In this document: positions 24,298 through 32,996 of the stretch, piece by piece | Numbering within the stretch: the stretch's first letter is position 1 | Layout: each line of letters opens with the position of its first letter | Source of the DNA: Flagellimonas amphidinii | Lineage (GTDB): Bacteria; Bacteroidota; Bacteroidia; Flavobacteriales; Flavobacteriaceae | Assembly: GCF_013090115.1 (NCBI RefSeq) | Contig: NZ_JABFNN010000039.1 | Location: 496,001-560,000, forward strand | Direction of reading: 5' to 3' | DNA length: 64,000 nucleotides | Position numbers and translations under genes: made by a program | The notes under the pieces: model-generated | Told to the model about the DNA's origin: nothing | The model's input: only the letters and a program-made list of their open reading frames with translations | Databases searched by the model: none

Positions 24298-25380
24298 ATG
24301 AATAAATTACTTGCTTGTTCCTTCATTTTTTGTGTCTTCTTAGCGTGTTCAACCTCAGAAAAAGAACTATTCGTAAACTATTCCAATCCTAATATTAAAT
24401 ATTCTGGAAGAATCGACTCTTCAAAAGCTAAGGGAGTTGATTTATATTGGTCAGGAACTTCTATCAAACTAAATTTTGAAGGACAGTCAGTTGCAGCTCT
24501 TTTTAAAGATGAAACAGGAGATAACTACTATAATGTAATCATAGATGACAGCCTATTTATTTTCCGCCCAGATACCCTAAAACAATACCATGAGCTTGCT
24601 ACAGGGTTATCAAAAGGCAAACATGCTTTGGAAATCTTCAAAAGAACAGAATGGGACCGCGGTAAAAGTACTTTTTATGGTTTCCAACTGAACGGCAACG
24701 TCAAAATATTACCCAAATCTAAAGCTGCAAAAAGAAAAATAGAATTTTATGGTAACTCAATTTCTGCAGGTTATGCTGTTGAAGATTTTTCAGGAAAAGA
24801 CTCCCCAGATAGCACTTACACCAATAATTATCTGAGCTATGTGAACTTGACGGCACGAAACTTCGATGCCGAATACCGATGCATTTGTAAGAGTGGCATA
24901 GGTATTACCATTAGCTGGTTTCCCATGATTATGCCTGAAATGTACGACCGATTAATTCCAACCGATTCTCTAAGCCAATGGGATTTTTCTCTGTACACCC
25001 CCAATGTTGTAGTTATTAATTTATTCCAAAATGATTCTTGGTTGGTGAATATGCCTGAACGGGACGAATTCAAGACCAATTTTGGCGACACCCCTCCTAC
25101 AGACGAATATATTATTAATGCTTATCAAGAGTTTGTGGCCAACATCAGAAAAAAATACCCCAATGCATCCATTATTTGTGCGCTTGGAAATATGCATGCG
25201 ACCAAAGAAGGTTCACAATGGCCCGGATACATCGAAAAAGCAGTTGCAAATCTAGAAGACCCTAAAGTATACACTCATTTTATGCCTTTTAAGGAAACTG
25301 AAGGTCATCCATCAATCAAGGAACAAGAAGCGATGGCTGAAAGTCTGACCAAATTCATTGATGAAAATATCCAGTGGTGA
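24298..25380 (+). CDS. CE2-type SGNH acetyl esterase, lipoprotein
   Basis: A 360-residue lipoprotein (lipobox 'FLAC', Cys17). The N-terminal jelly-roll-like part (about 25-135; 'YWSGTSIKLNFEGQSVAALF', 'KHALEIFKRTEWDRG') and the C-terminal SGNH domain (about 145-355) match carbohydrate esterase family 2. The nucleophile lies in 'FYGNSISAGYAVED' (Ser154), the oxyanion Gly in 'CKSGIGIT', and the third block reads 'VVINLFQNDSW'. The His is in 'EGHPSIKEQ' near the end. CE2 enzymes deacetylate xylan or mannan and may use a Ser-His dyad. It is probably anchored in the outer membrane. It is divergent from the SASA-type esterase. Confidence 0.87.
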   Translation: MNKLLACSFIFCVFLACSTSEKELFVNYSNPNIKYSGRIDSSKAKGVDLYWSGTSIKLNFEGQSVAALFKDETGDNYYNVIIDDSLFIFRPDTLKQYHELATGLSKGKHALEIFKRTEWDRGKSTFYGFQLNGNVKILPKSKAAKRKIEFYGNSISAGYAVEDFSGKDSPDSTYTNNYLSYVNLTARNFDAEYRCICKSGIGITISWFPMIMPEMYDRLIPTDSLSQWDFSLYTPNVVVINLFQNDSWLVNMPERDEFKTNFGDTPPTDEYIINAYQEFVANIRKKYPNASIICALGNMHATKEGSQWPGYIEKAVANLEDPKVYTHFMPFKETEGHPSIKEQEAMAESLTKFIDENIQW

Positions 25381-25553
25381 TATAACAATCACTTGATTTT
25401 CAAATGATAAACCGAACAAAAAAACCGATAAAGTGTACTCATAGCAAAAATGACATGTTAATGAGGTAAAATATTTTCGATGAAATACACTTTTTAATCG
25501 CTAAAGTTCAAAACCTGTGAAAAATTCATAAGTAATTCTCAAGATTCTTTCGT

Positions 25554-25561
25554 GATCTTTG
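25554..25561 (+). promoter_or_regulatory. Possible -7 promoter box of the PD40 gene
   Basis: GATCTTTG matches TAnnTTTG at 7 of 8 positions. If used, transcription would begin near 25567. That would exclude the upstream in-frame TTG at 25559 and support the ATG at 25592 as the start codon of the next gene. Confidence 0.35.
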
Positions 25562-25591
25562 ACATGTATTAACCCCCAAATCCATAATACC

Positions 25592-26455
25592 ATGACACGA
25601 TCAGTTACTTTTTATACCACACTTGTAGTAGCGTTTATTTTTAGTTTAAAAATCGCTGCGCAGAATCCAATGAAGTTTGAAACTATTGAAGAGTATGAGG
25701 CCAGCCAACTCATGGAAGGAAATGTATCAACTCTTGATGGCTACGTACCTAAGATGTCTGTGACCAAAGATGGACGTATAGCATACTTCAGTAAAGCTTC
25801 TTACCAAAAACCTTTATATGGAATGTTCAGCAAAAAAGAACTGATTCATGAAATTTACCGTGCAGAAAACGTTAACGGGGAATGGAAAAACATCACAAAA
25901 TTAGAGGTTTGTCCAAAGTTTGCCTCAGCCAAGCATCCCACAGTTTCTGAAGATGGAGAACGACTTTTCTTCGCCTCCAACATGAAAGGAAGCTATGGAA
26001 AATATGATATTTATGTGGCTGATATTAAAAACGACGGTAGCTTGGGAGTTTCCAAAAATTTGGGGCCAAAAGTGAACACTAAAGAAGACGAGCTATACCC
26101 AAGTATTTATAACGGCACCCTGTTATTCTTTGCTTCAGAAGGAAGAGATGGTTATGGAGGACTTGACCTATACGCCACTCAAGTTGTCCACAATAGTTTA
26201 AAACCTTCCGTCAACCTAGGGAGCCATATCAACAGCAGTCGAGATGATTATGCCATACAATTGACTCCTGAGAAAGGGTTGGGACTTGTAATCTCTAATA
26301 GAGGGCAGAATCATACTATTGCGCAATATACAGTTGCCTATGGATCATACAAAGAAGAGGGCGATATGGTTGCGGACAATAGTGATAATTTCCAATCGGT
26401 AATCAATGAAGCCTCTACACATGAATTTGCCAGTACTTCTTTTGAAGACAAATAA
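25592..26455 (+). CDS. Secreted WD40/PD40 beta-propeller-like protein
   Basis: A 287-residue protein. I use the ATG at 25592 because it starts a good signal peptide ('TRSVTFYTTLVVAFIFSLKIAAQ'); an upstream in-frame TTG at 25559 would add 11 residues. The mature chain contains PD40-type (WD40-like, TolB-type) strands: 'MSVTKDGRIAYFSK', 'HPTVSEDGERLFFASNM', 'GKYDIYVADIKNDG', 'LYPSIYNGTLLFFASEGRDGYGGLDLY' and 'DDYAIQLTPEKGLG'. These repeats are typical of Bacteroidota OmpA-family and PorE-like proteins, but here the C-terminal OmpA domain is missing, so it is a short stand-alone propeller. Role unknown; envelope localisation is likely. Confidence 0.8.
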   Translation: MTRSVTFYTTLVVAFIFSLKIAAQNPMKFETIEEYEASQLMEGNVSTLDGYVPKMSVTKDGRIAYFSKASYQKPLYGMFSKKELIHEIYRAENVNGEWKNITKLEVCPKFASAKHPTVSEDGERLFFASNMKGSYGKYDIYVADIKNDGSLGVSKNLGPKVNTKEDELYPSIYNGTLLFFASEGRDGYGGLDLYATQVVHNSLKPSVNLGSHINSSRDDYAIQLTPEKGLGLVISNRGQNHTIAQYTVAYGSYKEEGDMVADNSDNFQSVINEASTHEFASTSFEDK

Positions 26456-26629
26456 TTCCATGAAGGTCGAATCATGAATAAAAAATCGGTCAACTACCTA
26501 AGGGTTAAACCAATTTTGTTAAATAGCCGAGATTCTTAACACTATTGACCCATGATAATAAAGACAGGGGGAACTGACAGTTTATCATAGATACGGGTTG
26601 CATTATTTCAATCAGACCGATTTACAAGG

Positions 26630-26660
26630 ATAGGATGCTTTAAAAGCATCCTATTTTTTT
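26630..26660 (+). terminator. Strong intrinsic terminator
   Basis: TAGGATGCTT (26631-26640) pairs with AAGCATCCTA (26644-26653), a 10-bp perfect stem, extended by one A-T pair, with loop TAA. It is followed by a run of eight Ts (26654-26661). It lies 175 nt after the PD40 stop codon. Confidence 0.88.
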
Positions 26661-26829
26661 TACAACCAATTAAAAATCAGAAATAAAACTCCTCTTTCAC
26701 CCTAAGAATCTATTTCAAAAAGGAAAATGCAAAAGTGCATTTGAACGAAAAACATTACAAAAAATTCTTTCGAAAGGAAAAAAATTCTAATTTGATTCTT
26801 GAAATAATGCAAACCCAAATCTTTTTACT

Positions 26830-26886
26830 ATGAAAAAACTACGACTCTCAAAAAAGCAAAAATCTCCAACTGCTACATCAGATTGA
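26830..26886 (+). CDS. Possible 18-residue lysine-rich peptide
   Basis: ATG AAA AAA CTA opens an 18-codon frame, MKKLRLSKKQKSPTATSD, ending at TGA (26884-26886). The start 'MKKLRLSKK' resembles the leader style of small Bacteroidota ribosomal natural-product precursors, but there is no core region and no maturation enzyme nearby. It may be chance. Confidence 0.2.
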   Translation: MKKLRLSKKQKSPTATSD

Positions 26887-27121
26887 CTTTTCTGAGACTT
26901 TAAAAAACCTTTTCTAAACAACTATTTGAGTATAATCCTTTTGAGGATTATTGTCCTGTTGTTCCATTTTAGGAAACGTATGGGTTGATTTCATTGTTAT
27001 CAACTCTATAGCATACTCCAATATGGCTACAATAGTGGATAGGCCATCTTTTGTTCAAATTTTAAAGAAGAAAAGATGAAAATACAGGAATAAATAGATT
27101 AAATCCCCAAATCTTATTGTC

Positions 27122-27766
27122 ATGAAAACTGACCCATTAAAAATTGCCATTATTGACTCTGATGTGAGTCTACACTTAACCTACGAAGCATTTTTTGAAG
27201 ACACTTTGGACTATGAACTCTGCGGCATATTCAAAAGTGTTCACGAACAGTTATCCCATTTTGGGAGAACCAGTCCCGATGTGATCATTTCTGAAATTTC
27301 ACTTCCCGGTTTATCCGGTATTGATGGAATTTCCCATTTACGCAAGAGGAATGAGAGTGTCCATATTTTGGTCATGAGCCAGAACAACAATTTTGCCCAA
27401 ATCAAAGAAGCTTTTAAAAAAGGAGCCAATGGTTATCTGGTAAAACCCTTAACGGCGGAACGACTTTTTAACGCACTTGATGCGTTACAGGAACATGGTC
27501 TTGCCCTAGAGCATGAGATTGTCAAAAAAATTGTAAGCTCTTTCAGAACTAAAAGTTTTGAATCATTTTCCAAAAAGGAAAATCAAATTATTGAACTACT
27601 TACCCAAGGTTTTACTTATAAAATGATTGCGGACCGATTGTGTGTTACGCCTAGCGCGGTCAATTTTCACATTCAGAACATTTACGTAAAACTGAACGTG
27701 AACTCAAAATCAGAAGCTCTGGAAAAGCTTCGTGAAATGGAAATGAGGCGTTTGAACGCAGCCTAA
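27122..27766 (+). CDS. LuxR/NarL-type response regulator with Glu at the phosphoacceptor site
   Basis: A 214-residue protein with an N-terminal receiver fold (about 6-120) and a C-terminal LuxR helix-turn-helix (about 145-205; 'FSKKENQIIELLTQGFTYKMIADRLCVTPSAVNFHIQNIYVKLNV'). In the receiver, the acidic pocket 'IIDSD' and the conserved Lys in 'NGYLVKPL' are present, and 'VLVMSQ' supplies the switch Ser. However, the phosphoacceptor Asp is replaced by Glu58 in 'DVIISEISLPGLSG'. Glu often mimics a phosphorylated state, so the protein may be constitutively active or respond to another signal. No kinase gene is adjacent. It ends at a terminator shared with dnaK. Targets unknown. Confidence 0.88.
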   Translation: MKTDPLKIAIIDSDVSLHLTYEAFFEDTLDYELCGIFKSVHEQLSHFGRTSPDVIISEISLPGLSGIDGISHLRKRNESVHILVMSQNNNFAQIKEAFKKGANGYLVKPLTAERLFNALDALQEHGLALEHEIVKKIVSSFRTKSFESFSKKENQIIELLTQGFTYKMIADRLCVTPSAVNFHIQNIYVKLNVNSKSEALEKLREMEMRRLNAA

Positions 27767-27783
27767 CCCATTCCAAATAAACA

Positions 27784-27813
27784 AAAAAGCCCTGACTTAC
27801 ATCAGGGCTTTTT
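27784..27813. terminator. Bidirectional terminator between regulator and dnaK
   Basis: AGCCCTGA (27788-27795) pairs with TCAGGGCT (27802-27809), loop CTTACA. It is flanked by an A-run and a T-run, so it can end both the rightward regulator transcript and the leftward dnaK transcript. Confidence 0.87.
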
Positions 27814-27833
27814 ACTATTTCCTTGTTCAAGTA

Positions 27834-29747
27834 TTACTTGACTTCTTCAAAGTCAACATCCTCCACATTATCTCCTTCTCCGGAATTACCTCCTGCTGCA
27901 CTATCAGCGCCAGCGGATGGGTCTGCACCATTTTGGGCAGCCTCAGCTTGTGCTTTGTACATTTCTTCGGAAGCTACTTTCCAAGCTTCATTGATTTTCT
28001 CCAAAGCTGGTTCAATGACAGCCACATCTTTGGTTTCATAAGCCTTCTTCAATTCTTCCAAAGCATCTTCAATAAACTTTTTCTTGTCATCAGATAACTT
28101 ATCACCAAATTCTTTCAACTGTTTTTCAGTCTGGAAAATCATTCCATCAGCCTCGTTGAGTTTATCAGCTTTTTCTTTGGCTTGCTTATCCGCTTCGGCG
28201 TTGGCCTCGGCTTCCGCCTTCATCTTTTGAATTTCCTCCTCTGTCAATCCAGAAGAAGCTTCAATTCTGATATCCTGGGTTTTGTTAGTGGCTTTATCCG
28301 TAGCAGATACTTTAATGATACCGTTGGCATCAATGTCAAAAGTCACTTCAATCTGAGGCGTACCTCTAGGTGCAGGTGGAATACCATCTAAATGGAATCT
28401 ACCAATGGTTTTGTTGTCCGCTGCCATTGGACGCTCTCCTTGCAATACGTGGATTTCAACAGAGGGCTGATTATCCGCCGCTGTGGAGAATACCTGCGAT
28501 TTCTTTGTTGGAATCGTTGTGTTTGCCTCAATCAATTTAGTAAACACGCTTCCCATGGTCTCAATACCTAAAGAAAGTGGAGTAACATCCAACAAGAGAA
28601 CATCTTTTACATCTCCCGTTAAAACACCACCCTGGATGGCAGCTCCTACCGCTACAACCTCATCTGGATTAACTCCTTTGGAAGGTTTCTTTCCGAAAAA
28701 TTTCTCCACAGCTTCCTGAACCGCAGGAATACGAGTGGAACCACCTACCAAAATAATCTCATCGATTTCACTTTTTGAAAGACCAGCGTTTTTCAAAGCA
28801 GTCTCACAAGGCTCGATGGTTCTTTTTACCAAATCATCAATCAATTGTTCAAATTTGGCTCTTGAAAGTGTTCTAACCAAGTGTTTTGGGCCAGAAGCAG
28901 TAGCTGTCACGTAAGGCAGATTGATTTCTGTTTGCGCAGATGATGACAATTCAATTTTTGCTTTTTCAGCAGCTTCACGCAAACGCTGTAAGGCCATAGC
29001 ATCGTCACGAAGGTCCATACTTTCATCCTTCTTGAATTCCTCAGCCAACCAATCTATGATTTTCTGATCCACATCATCACCACCCAAGTGGGTATCTCCA
29101 TCTGTTGACAGTACTTCAAAAACACCATCACCCAATTCCAAAATGGAAACATCATGTGTACCTCCACCAAAATCGAATACTACAATTTTCTGATCTGTAT
29201 CTTTTTTATCCAAACCATACGCCAAAGATGCGGCAGTAGGTTCATTTATGATTCGCTCCACGGTAAGACCGGCAATTTCGCCAGCTTCTTTAGTGGCCTG
29301 TCTTTGGGAATCATTAAAATATGCAGGCACCGTGATTACAGCTCGGGTCACATCTTGACCCAAGTAATCTTCGGCGGTTTTTTTCATTTTCTGAAGAATC
29401 ATGGCAGAAAGCTCTTGTGGAGTATACAATCTACCATCTATATCCACCCTTGGCGTGTCATTATCACCTTTCACCACGTTATAAGGAACACGGTCGGCCT
29501 CCTTCTTCGATTCGGAGAACTTATTGCCCATGAACCTTTTGATGGAATAAATTGTTTTATTTGGATTTGTGACCGCCTGTCTTTTGGCAGGATCTCCAAC
29601 CTTTATCTCACCACCTTCCACAAATGCAATTACTGAAGGAGTGGTACGTTTGCCTTCGGCGTTTGGAATCACCACAGGCTCATTACCTTCCATTACAGAG
29701 ACGCAGGAGTTGGTCGTACCCAAATCTATACCTATAATTTTGCTCAT
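27834..29747 (-). CDS. dnaK: Molecular chaperone DnaK (Hsp70)
   Basis: A 637-residue Hsp70. The start is the ATG at 29747, giving the canonical N-terminus '[20 protein letters not shown]'; an extended frame to 29804 adds a non-homologous 19 residues. The ATPase domain (1-380) has phosphate-binding '[10 protein letters not shown]', '[14 protein letters not shown]' and '[13 protein letters not shown]'. The substrate-binding domain follows '[18 protein letters not shown]', and the acidic C-terminus ends 'EEVK'. It folds and protects cytosolic proteins together with DnaJ and GrpE, neither of which is encoded here. The gene appears monocistronic, as is common in Flavobacteriaceae, with the terminator at 27784-27813. 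Assignment is certain. Confidence 0.98.
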   Translation of the reverse strand: MSKIIGIDLGTTNSCVSVMEGNEPVVIPNAEGKRTTPSVIAFVEGGEIKVGDPAKRQAVTNPNKTIYSIKRFMGNKFSESKKEADRVPYNVVKGDNDTPRVDIDGRLYTPQELSAMILQKMKKTAEDYLGQDVTRAVITVPAYFNDSQRQATKEAGEIAGLTVERIINEPTAASLAYGLDKKDTDQKIVVFDFGGGTHDVSILELGDGVFEVLSTDGDTHLGGDDVDQKIIDWLAEEFKKDESMDLRDDAMALQRLREAAEKAKIELSSSAQTEINLPYVTATASGPKHLVRTLSRAKFEQLIDDLVKRTIEPCETALKNAGLSKSEIDEIILVGGSTRIPAVQEAVEKFFGKKPSKGVNPDEVVAVGAAIQGGVLTGDVKDVLLLDVTPLSLGIETMGSVFTKLIEANTTIPTKKSQVFSTAADNQPSVEIHVLQGERPMAADNKTIGRFHLDGIPPAPRGTPQIEVTFDIDANGIIKVSATDKATNKTQDIRIEASSGLTEEEIQKMKAEAEANAEADKQAKEKADKLNEADGMIFQTEKQLKEFGDKLSDDKKKFIEDALEELKKAYETKDVAVIEPALEKINEAWKVASEEMYKAQAEAAQNGADPSAGADSAAGGNSGEGDNVEDVDFEEVK

Positions 29748-29969
29748 CGTATCTAAAGTTATTACTGTTGAATATTCTTTTTTGTCTCGCTCATCAAGTG
29801 TCAATGATCATGCCATGACCTTGAATATGACAAGGTGTCAGCCAAACCATAAGAATCATGCCAATAGATAAGAAAATTGAGCAAGCCCGATTTAGCAATT
29901 TCATCATTCATGTTTTCAACATCATACCTACTGTCGTGTTATATTTGAAGCAGAAATTAACTGAACTGA

Positions 29970-31391
29970 ATGGAATGTATTAGTGTTTTTGATATGCTCA
30001 AGATCGGGGTTGGCCCCTCAAGCTCACATACCTTGGGCCCTTGGAGAGCAGCCGAGCGTTGGGCCAATGAACTGAAAGAGCTAGGTTGTTTCCAAGATAT
30101 CACTAAAGTGAAAATTATACTTTATGGTTCCCTCTCACTGACTGGAAAAGGGCATGCCACTGATATTGCAGTAGTTATGGGATTGCTTGGTGCAGACCCT
30201 GAAACTGTGCCCATATCCAGCATTGGCAATAGTATTCAAAATGTCAAAATCAGCAAGAAAATCAACCTTGGGGGGTCACAGGAGATTGGTTTTGACTTTG
30301 AAAATGATATTGTTTACCAAAAAGAATTCTTGCCTTATCATGCCAATGGGTTGCGGTTTGAAGCTATTGTAAAAAATGGCAAACAATTAAGCGAAACTTA
30401 TTATTCCATAGGTGGTGGGTTTGTAATCAAAGAAGATTCCCACTCCAAGGAAAACAAAAAAAATTTCAAAACATTTCCTTATCCCATAAAAACTGGTAAT
30501 GAATTATTGCATTACTGCAATAAGTACAACAAGTATATTTCAACAATTGTATTGGAAAACGAATTATCCTTAAGGACGGCCGTTGAAGTCGACAAAGGGT
30601 TGGAACGTGTTTGGCAAACTATGCTGGAATGCATGTACACAGGTTGCCATACAGAGGGAACATTACCTGGAGGACTCAACGTTAAACGCCGCGCTTTTGA
30701 TATGCACCAAAAATTAAAAGGCGAACTCCCCTACTCTAACCCAGGGGAATGGTTGCAGGTCATTAGAAAAACCAAGGTGAAGTTCCGGTCCATTTTAAAA
30801 TGGGTAAGTTGCTTTGCGCTCAGTGTAAATGAGGTGAATGCCTCTTTGGGAAGGGTTGTTACCGCTCCAACCAATGGAAGTGCAGGGGTCATTCCTGCTG
30901 TTTTAATGTATTACATGGTCATAGAAAACCACAATGCAGATTTTGAACACATCAAAAAGTTCTTGTTAGTGGCAAGTGAAATTGGAAGCATCTTTAAAAA
31001 GGGCGCTACCATATCGGCTGCCATGGGTGGTTGTCAGGCAGAAATTGGCGTTTCATCAGCCATGGCTGCCGGTGCATTGACCGAGCTTTTAGGTGGTACA
31101 CCGGAACAGGTATTGGTAGCTGCGGAAATTGCCATGGAACACCACTTGGGTCTTACCTGTGATCCCATTGGGGGTTTGGTACAAGTTCCTTGTATTGAAC
31201 GCAACTCCATGGGTGCCATAAAGGCAATCAATGCAGCAGAACTGGCTTTGGACACCGACCCCAAGGAAGCTAAAGTCCCTTTGGACAAAGTAGTGAATAC
31301 CATGTGGGAAACCGCCAAAGACATGAGCACAAAATACAAGGAAACCTCTAAAGGAGGACTGGCTGTCGGAGTCTTTTTGAGTGACTGTTGA
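29970..31391 (+). CDS. sdaA: L-serine ammonia-lyase (iron-sulfur type)
   Basis: A 473-residue single-chain L-serine dehydratase that converts L-serine to pyruvate and ammonia. The beta domain starts with '[25 protein letters not shown]', including the Ser-Ser-His motif. The alpha domain provides the cluster-binding Cys in '[18 protein letters not shown]', '[18 protein letters not shown]', which ligate a catalytic 4Fe-4S cluster, and '[18 protein letters not shown]'. Length and order match the SdaA/TdcG-type enzymes. The stop is followed after 42 nt by a secreted thioredoxin gene on the same strand, but functional linkage is not obvious. Oxygen sensitivity is expected from the cluster. Confidence 0.96.
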   Translation: MECISVFDMLKIGVGPSSSHTLGPWRAAERWANELKELGCFQDITKVKIILYGSLSLTGKGHATDIAVVMGLLGADPETVPISSIGNSIQNVKISKKINLGGSQEIGFDFENDIVYQKEFLPYHANGLRFEAIVKNGKQLSETYYSIGGGFVIKEDSHSKENKKNFKTFPYPIKTGNELLHYCNKYNKYISTIVLENELSLRTAVEVDKGLERVWQTMLECMYTGCHTEGTLPGGLNVKRRAFDMHQKLKGELPYSNPGEWLQVIRKTKVKFRSILKWVSCFALSVNEVNASLGRVVTAPTNGSAGVIPAVLMYYMVIENHNADFEHIKKFLLVASEIGSIFKKGATISAAMGGCQAEIGVSSAMAAGALTELLGGTPEQVLVAAEIAMEHHLGLTCDPIGGLVQVPCIERNSMGAIKAINAAELALDTDPKEAKVPLDKVVNTMWETAKDMSTKYKETSKGGLAVGVFLSDC

Positions 31392-31433
31392 TTGATAACC
31401 CAAAATTTTAGAACTTACCGAATATTTACGTTT

Positions 31434-31847
31434 ATGAAGATTTCAAGATATTTCAGACTCGCCCTTATCTTTTCCATTCTTTTATCTTTTTCATTTAGCA
31501 TTAAGAGCACAACCGTCCCTTCCTATAGGCTTGTATTATTTGAAGGGTCAGACTGGTGTGTCAACTGTATTCGGTTTGATAAACATATTCTTAGGGATGA
31601 AAAATTTGTTGAATTTCTGGATAAAGAGGATATCGAGATACAAAGAGTAGACTTTCCGCAACGGAAAAAATTAAATGCCGATGAAGAATCCTTCAATGCC
31701 AGCATGGCAGAAAAGTATGGTTTTCAGGGTATTTTCCCCACTATTCTTTTGGTTGAATCCGATACAAATGAAATCTTCACGTTGGAATATCACGATCAGG
31801 AAGCACTGGAATTCATTGAACAGATAAAGGGCAATATCTTAGAATAG
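31434..31847 (+). CDS. Exported thioredoxin-family protein
   Basis: A 137-residue protein counted from the ATG at 31434; an upstream in-frame TTG (31392) would put extra residues before the signal peptide. The signal segment ('RYFRLALIFSILLSFSFSIKST') is followed by a thioredoxin fold with redox motif 'EGSDWCVNCIRF' (CVNC) and the cis-Pro in 'IFPTILLVE'. It is therefore an extracytoplasmic disulfide or thiol reductase. It is the first of a four-gene set with ApbE, DUF4266 and DUF3570, a combination I know from other Bacteroidota and Proteobacteria. The gene ends in TAG (31845-31847), and the following ApbE gene is in the same reading frame one codon later. Confidence 0.87.
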   Translation: MKISRYFRLALIFSILLSFSFSIKSTTVPSYRLVLFEGSDWCVNCIRFDKHILRDEKFVEFLDKEDIEIQRVDFPQRKKLNADEESFNASMAEKYGFQGIFPTILLVESDTNEIFTLEYHDQEALEFIEQIKGNILE

Positions 31848-31850
31848 CGA

Positions 31851-32783
31851 ATGAATAGATACAAAAGAAAGTGCAAGCTTATGGGGTGTTCTTTTGAACT
31901 GGGCATTGTTTCAGAAGACAAATCCAAAGCGATTCACTTTTTAAATGAGGGCGTTGCTGAAATAGAACGCATAGAGAACCTACTTTCAGAGTTCAGACCC
32001 GAGTCTCAAATTTCTCAAATCAATCAACATGCCGGCGAAAATTCAATACAGGTTGATGAAGAGGTCTTTCTTCTGTTGCAACGCTGTTCTAAGATTTCAG
32101 CAATTTCCAAAGGTTATTTTGATATCTCCGTAGGGCCCTTAAAACGTTTGTACAACTTCAAAAATGAAGAATTTACTCCTCCAGATAAAATCCAGATAGC
32201 TAAAACTTTAAAAAATATAGGACACCACAAAATTCAACTTAATGATGGCGCTAAAACGGTTAAACTCAAACAAAAAGGCATGAAGATAAGTCTTGCTGCC
32301 ATTGGAAAGGGTTATGCCGCAGATGTAGTATGCAAAAAATGGAAAGAGAACGACGTCATCGGTGGCTATGTTGATGCCAGTGGCGACCTCACTGGTTTTG
32401 GAAAAGATGAAAGTGGCAGCTCTTGGAAAGTTGGCATAGCCAATCCAGATAACAGCAATGAATCTCTTTTTTATGTCCCCCTAAACAATGCCTCTGTAGC
32501 CACCTCAGGAGATTACGAGCAACATTTCATGTATCAAGGAAAAAAATATTCGCATAATATAGACCCCAAGACCGGCCGACCGGTTCATGGCGTTAAAAGT
32601 GTTTCTGTTTTTTCTCCCAGTGCAGAACTCTCAGATGCTTTGGCAACAGCTGTTTATACCATGGGAATAGAAAAAGGCATTGCCTTTATTGACCAATTAC
32701 CACAGACCCATTGTATCATCATAAACGACAAAAACAACATATTTTTTTCAAAAGAGTTACACTATGAGACAGTTCCTGCGTAG
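31851..32783 (+). CDS. apbE: ApbE-type FAD:protein FMN transferase without signal peptide
   Basis: A 310-residue ApbE-family enzyme, which transfers FMN from FAD to Thr/Ser of target proteins with Mg2+. Visible family motifs are 'LMGCSFELGIV' at the start, 'ISAISKGYFDISVGPL', 'AAIGKGYAADVV', 'GGYVDASGDLTGFG' and 'YSHNIDPKTGRPVHGVKSVSV', with the FAD-binding His and Asp. Bacterial ApbE usually has a lipoprotein signal; this one begins 'MNRYKRKCKLMG' with none. The upstream thioredoxin TAG is in frame only one codon away, so this signal-less enzyme is cytoplasmic unless read-through joins it to the exported thioredoxin. The next gene overlaps its last 20 nt. Family assignment is strong. Confidence 0.9.
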   Translation: MNRYKRKCKLMGCSFELGIVSEDKSKAIHFLNEGVAEIERIENLLSEFRPESQISQINQHAGENSIQVDEEVFLLLQRCSKISAISKGYFDISVGPLKRLYNFKNEEFTPPDKIQIAKTLKNIGHHKIQLNDGAKTVKLKQKGMKISLAAIGKGYAADVVCKKWKENDVIGGYVDASGDLTGFGKDESGSSWKVGIANPDNSNESLFYVPLNNASVATSGDYEQHFMYQGKKYSHNIDPKTGRPVHGVKSVSVFSPSAELSDALATAVYTMGIEKGIAFIDQLPQTHCIIINDKNNIFFSKELHYETVPA

Positions 32784-32988
32784 CTTATTCGTTTTTTTAG
32801 TCTTTGGTTCCTTGATTGGTTCATGTTCCACTGCACTCAAACCCTATGAGCGGCAATACATTAACGACCCCGAAATGTCTATGGCCGGATCAAGGGCAGT
32901 CAAATTTCAACATTATATATGCGCCATACGTGAAGGGGCTATAGTAGCCGAAGGAAATAAAGGCAGCGGGGGCTGTGGTTGCAATTAA
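32764..32988 (+). CDS. DUF4266 small lipoprotein
   Basis: A 74-residue lipoprotein; the lipobox 'LIGSC' gives Cys21. The family core is 'LKPYERQYINDPEMSMAG', the DUF4266 signature, followed by 'RAVKFQHYICAIREGAIVAEGNKGSGGCGCN' in pieces, with a His and three Cys near the C-terminus. DUF4266 proteins are almost always found with ApbE and DUF3570. The Cys-rich tail could bind a metal or cofactor, but no function is established. The gene overlaps apbE by 20 nt and lies 8 nt before the DUF3570 start, so the operon is tightly coupled. Confidence 0.87.
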   Translation: MRQFLRSLFVFLVFGSLIGSCSTALKPYERQYINDPEMSMAGSRAVKFQHYICAIREGAIVAEGNKGSGGCGCN

Positions 32989-32996
32989 GCTATTAT

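Larger units (their letters stand above)
26456..27121. other. 666-base intergenic region with terminator and two mini open frames
   Basis: No ordinary gene is seen. The first 200 bases end in a strong terminator at 26630-26660, leaving about 175 nt of 3' UTR or an unannotated small RNA after the PD40 gene; a 21-codon frame lies at 26474-26539. After the terminator, an 18-codon lysine-rich frame occurs at 26830-26886. The last 230 bases should hold the promoter of the LuxR-type regulator at 27122. Confidence 0.5.

Noticed and set aside
29748..29804. N-terminal extension of dnaK by 19 codons
   Set aside because: The Hsp70 family starts at '[13 protein letters not shown]'; the extension has no homology and the ATG at 29747 is well placed.
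32979..32996. Extended TTG start of the DUF3570 protein
   Set aside because: It overlaps the DUF4266 gene and precedes the signal peptide; the ATG at 32997 fits better.
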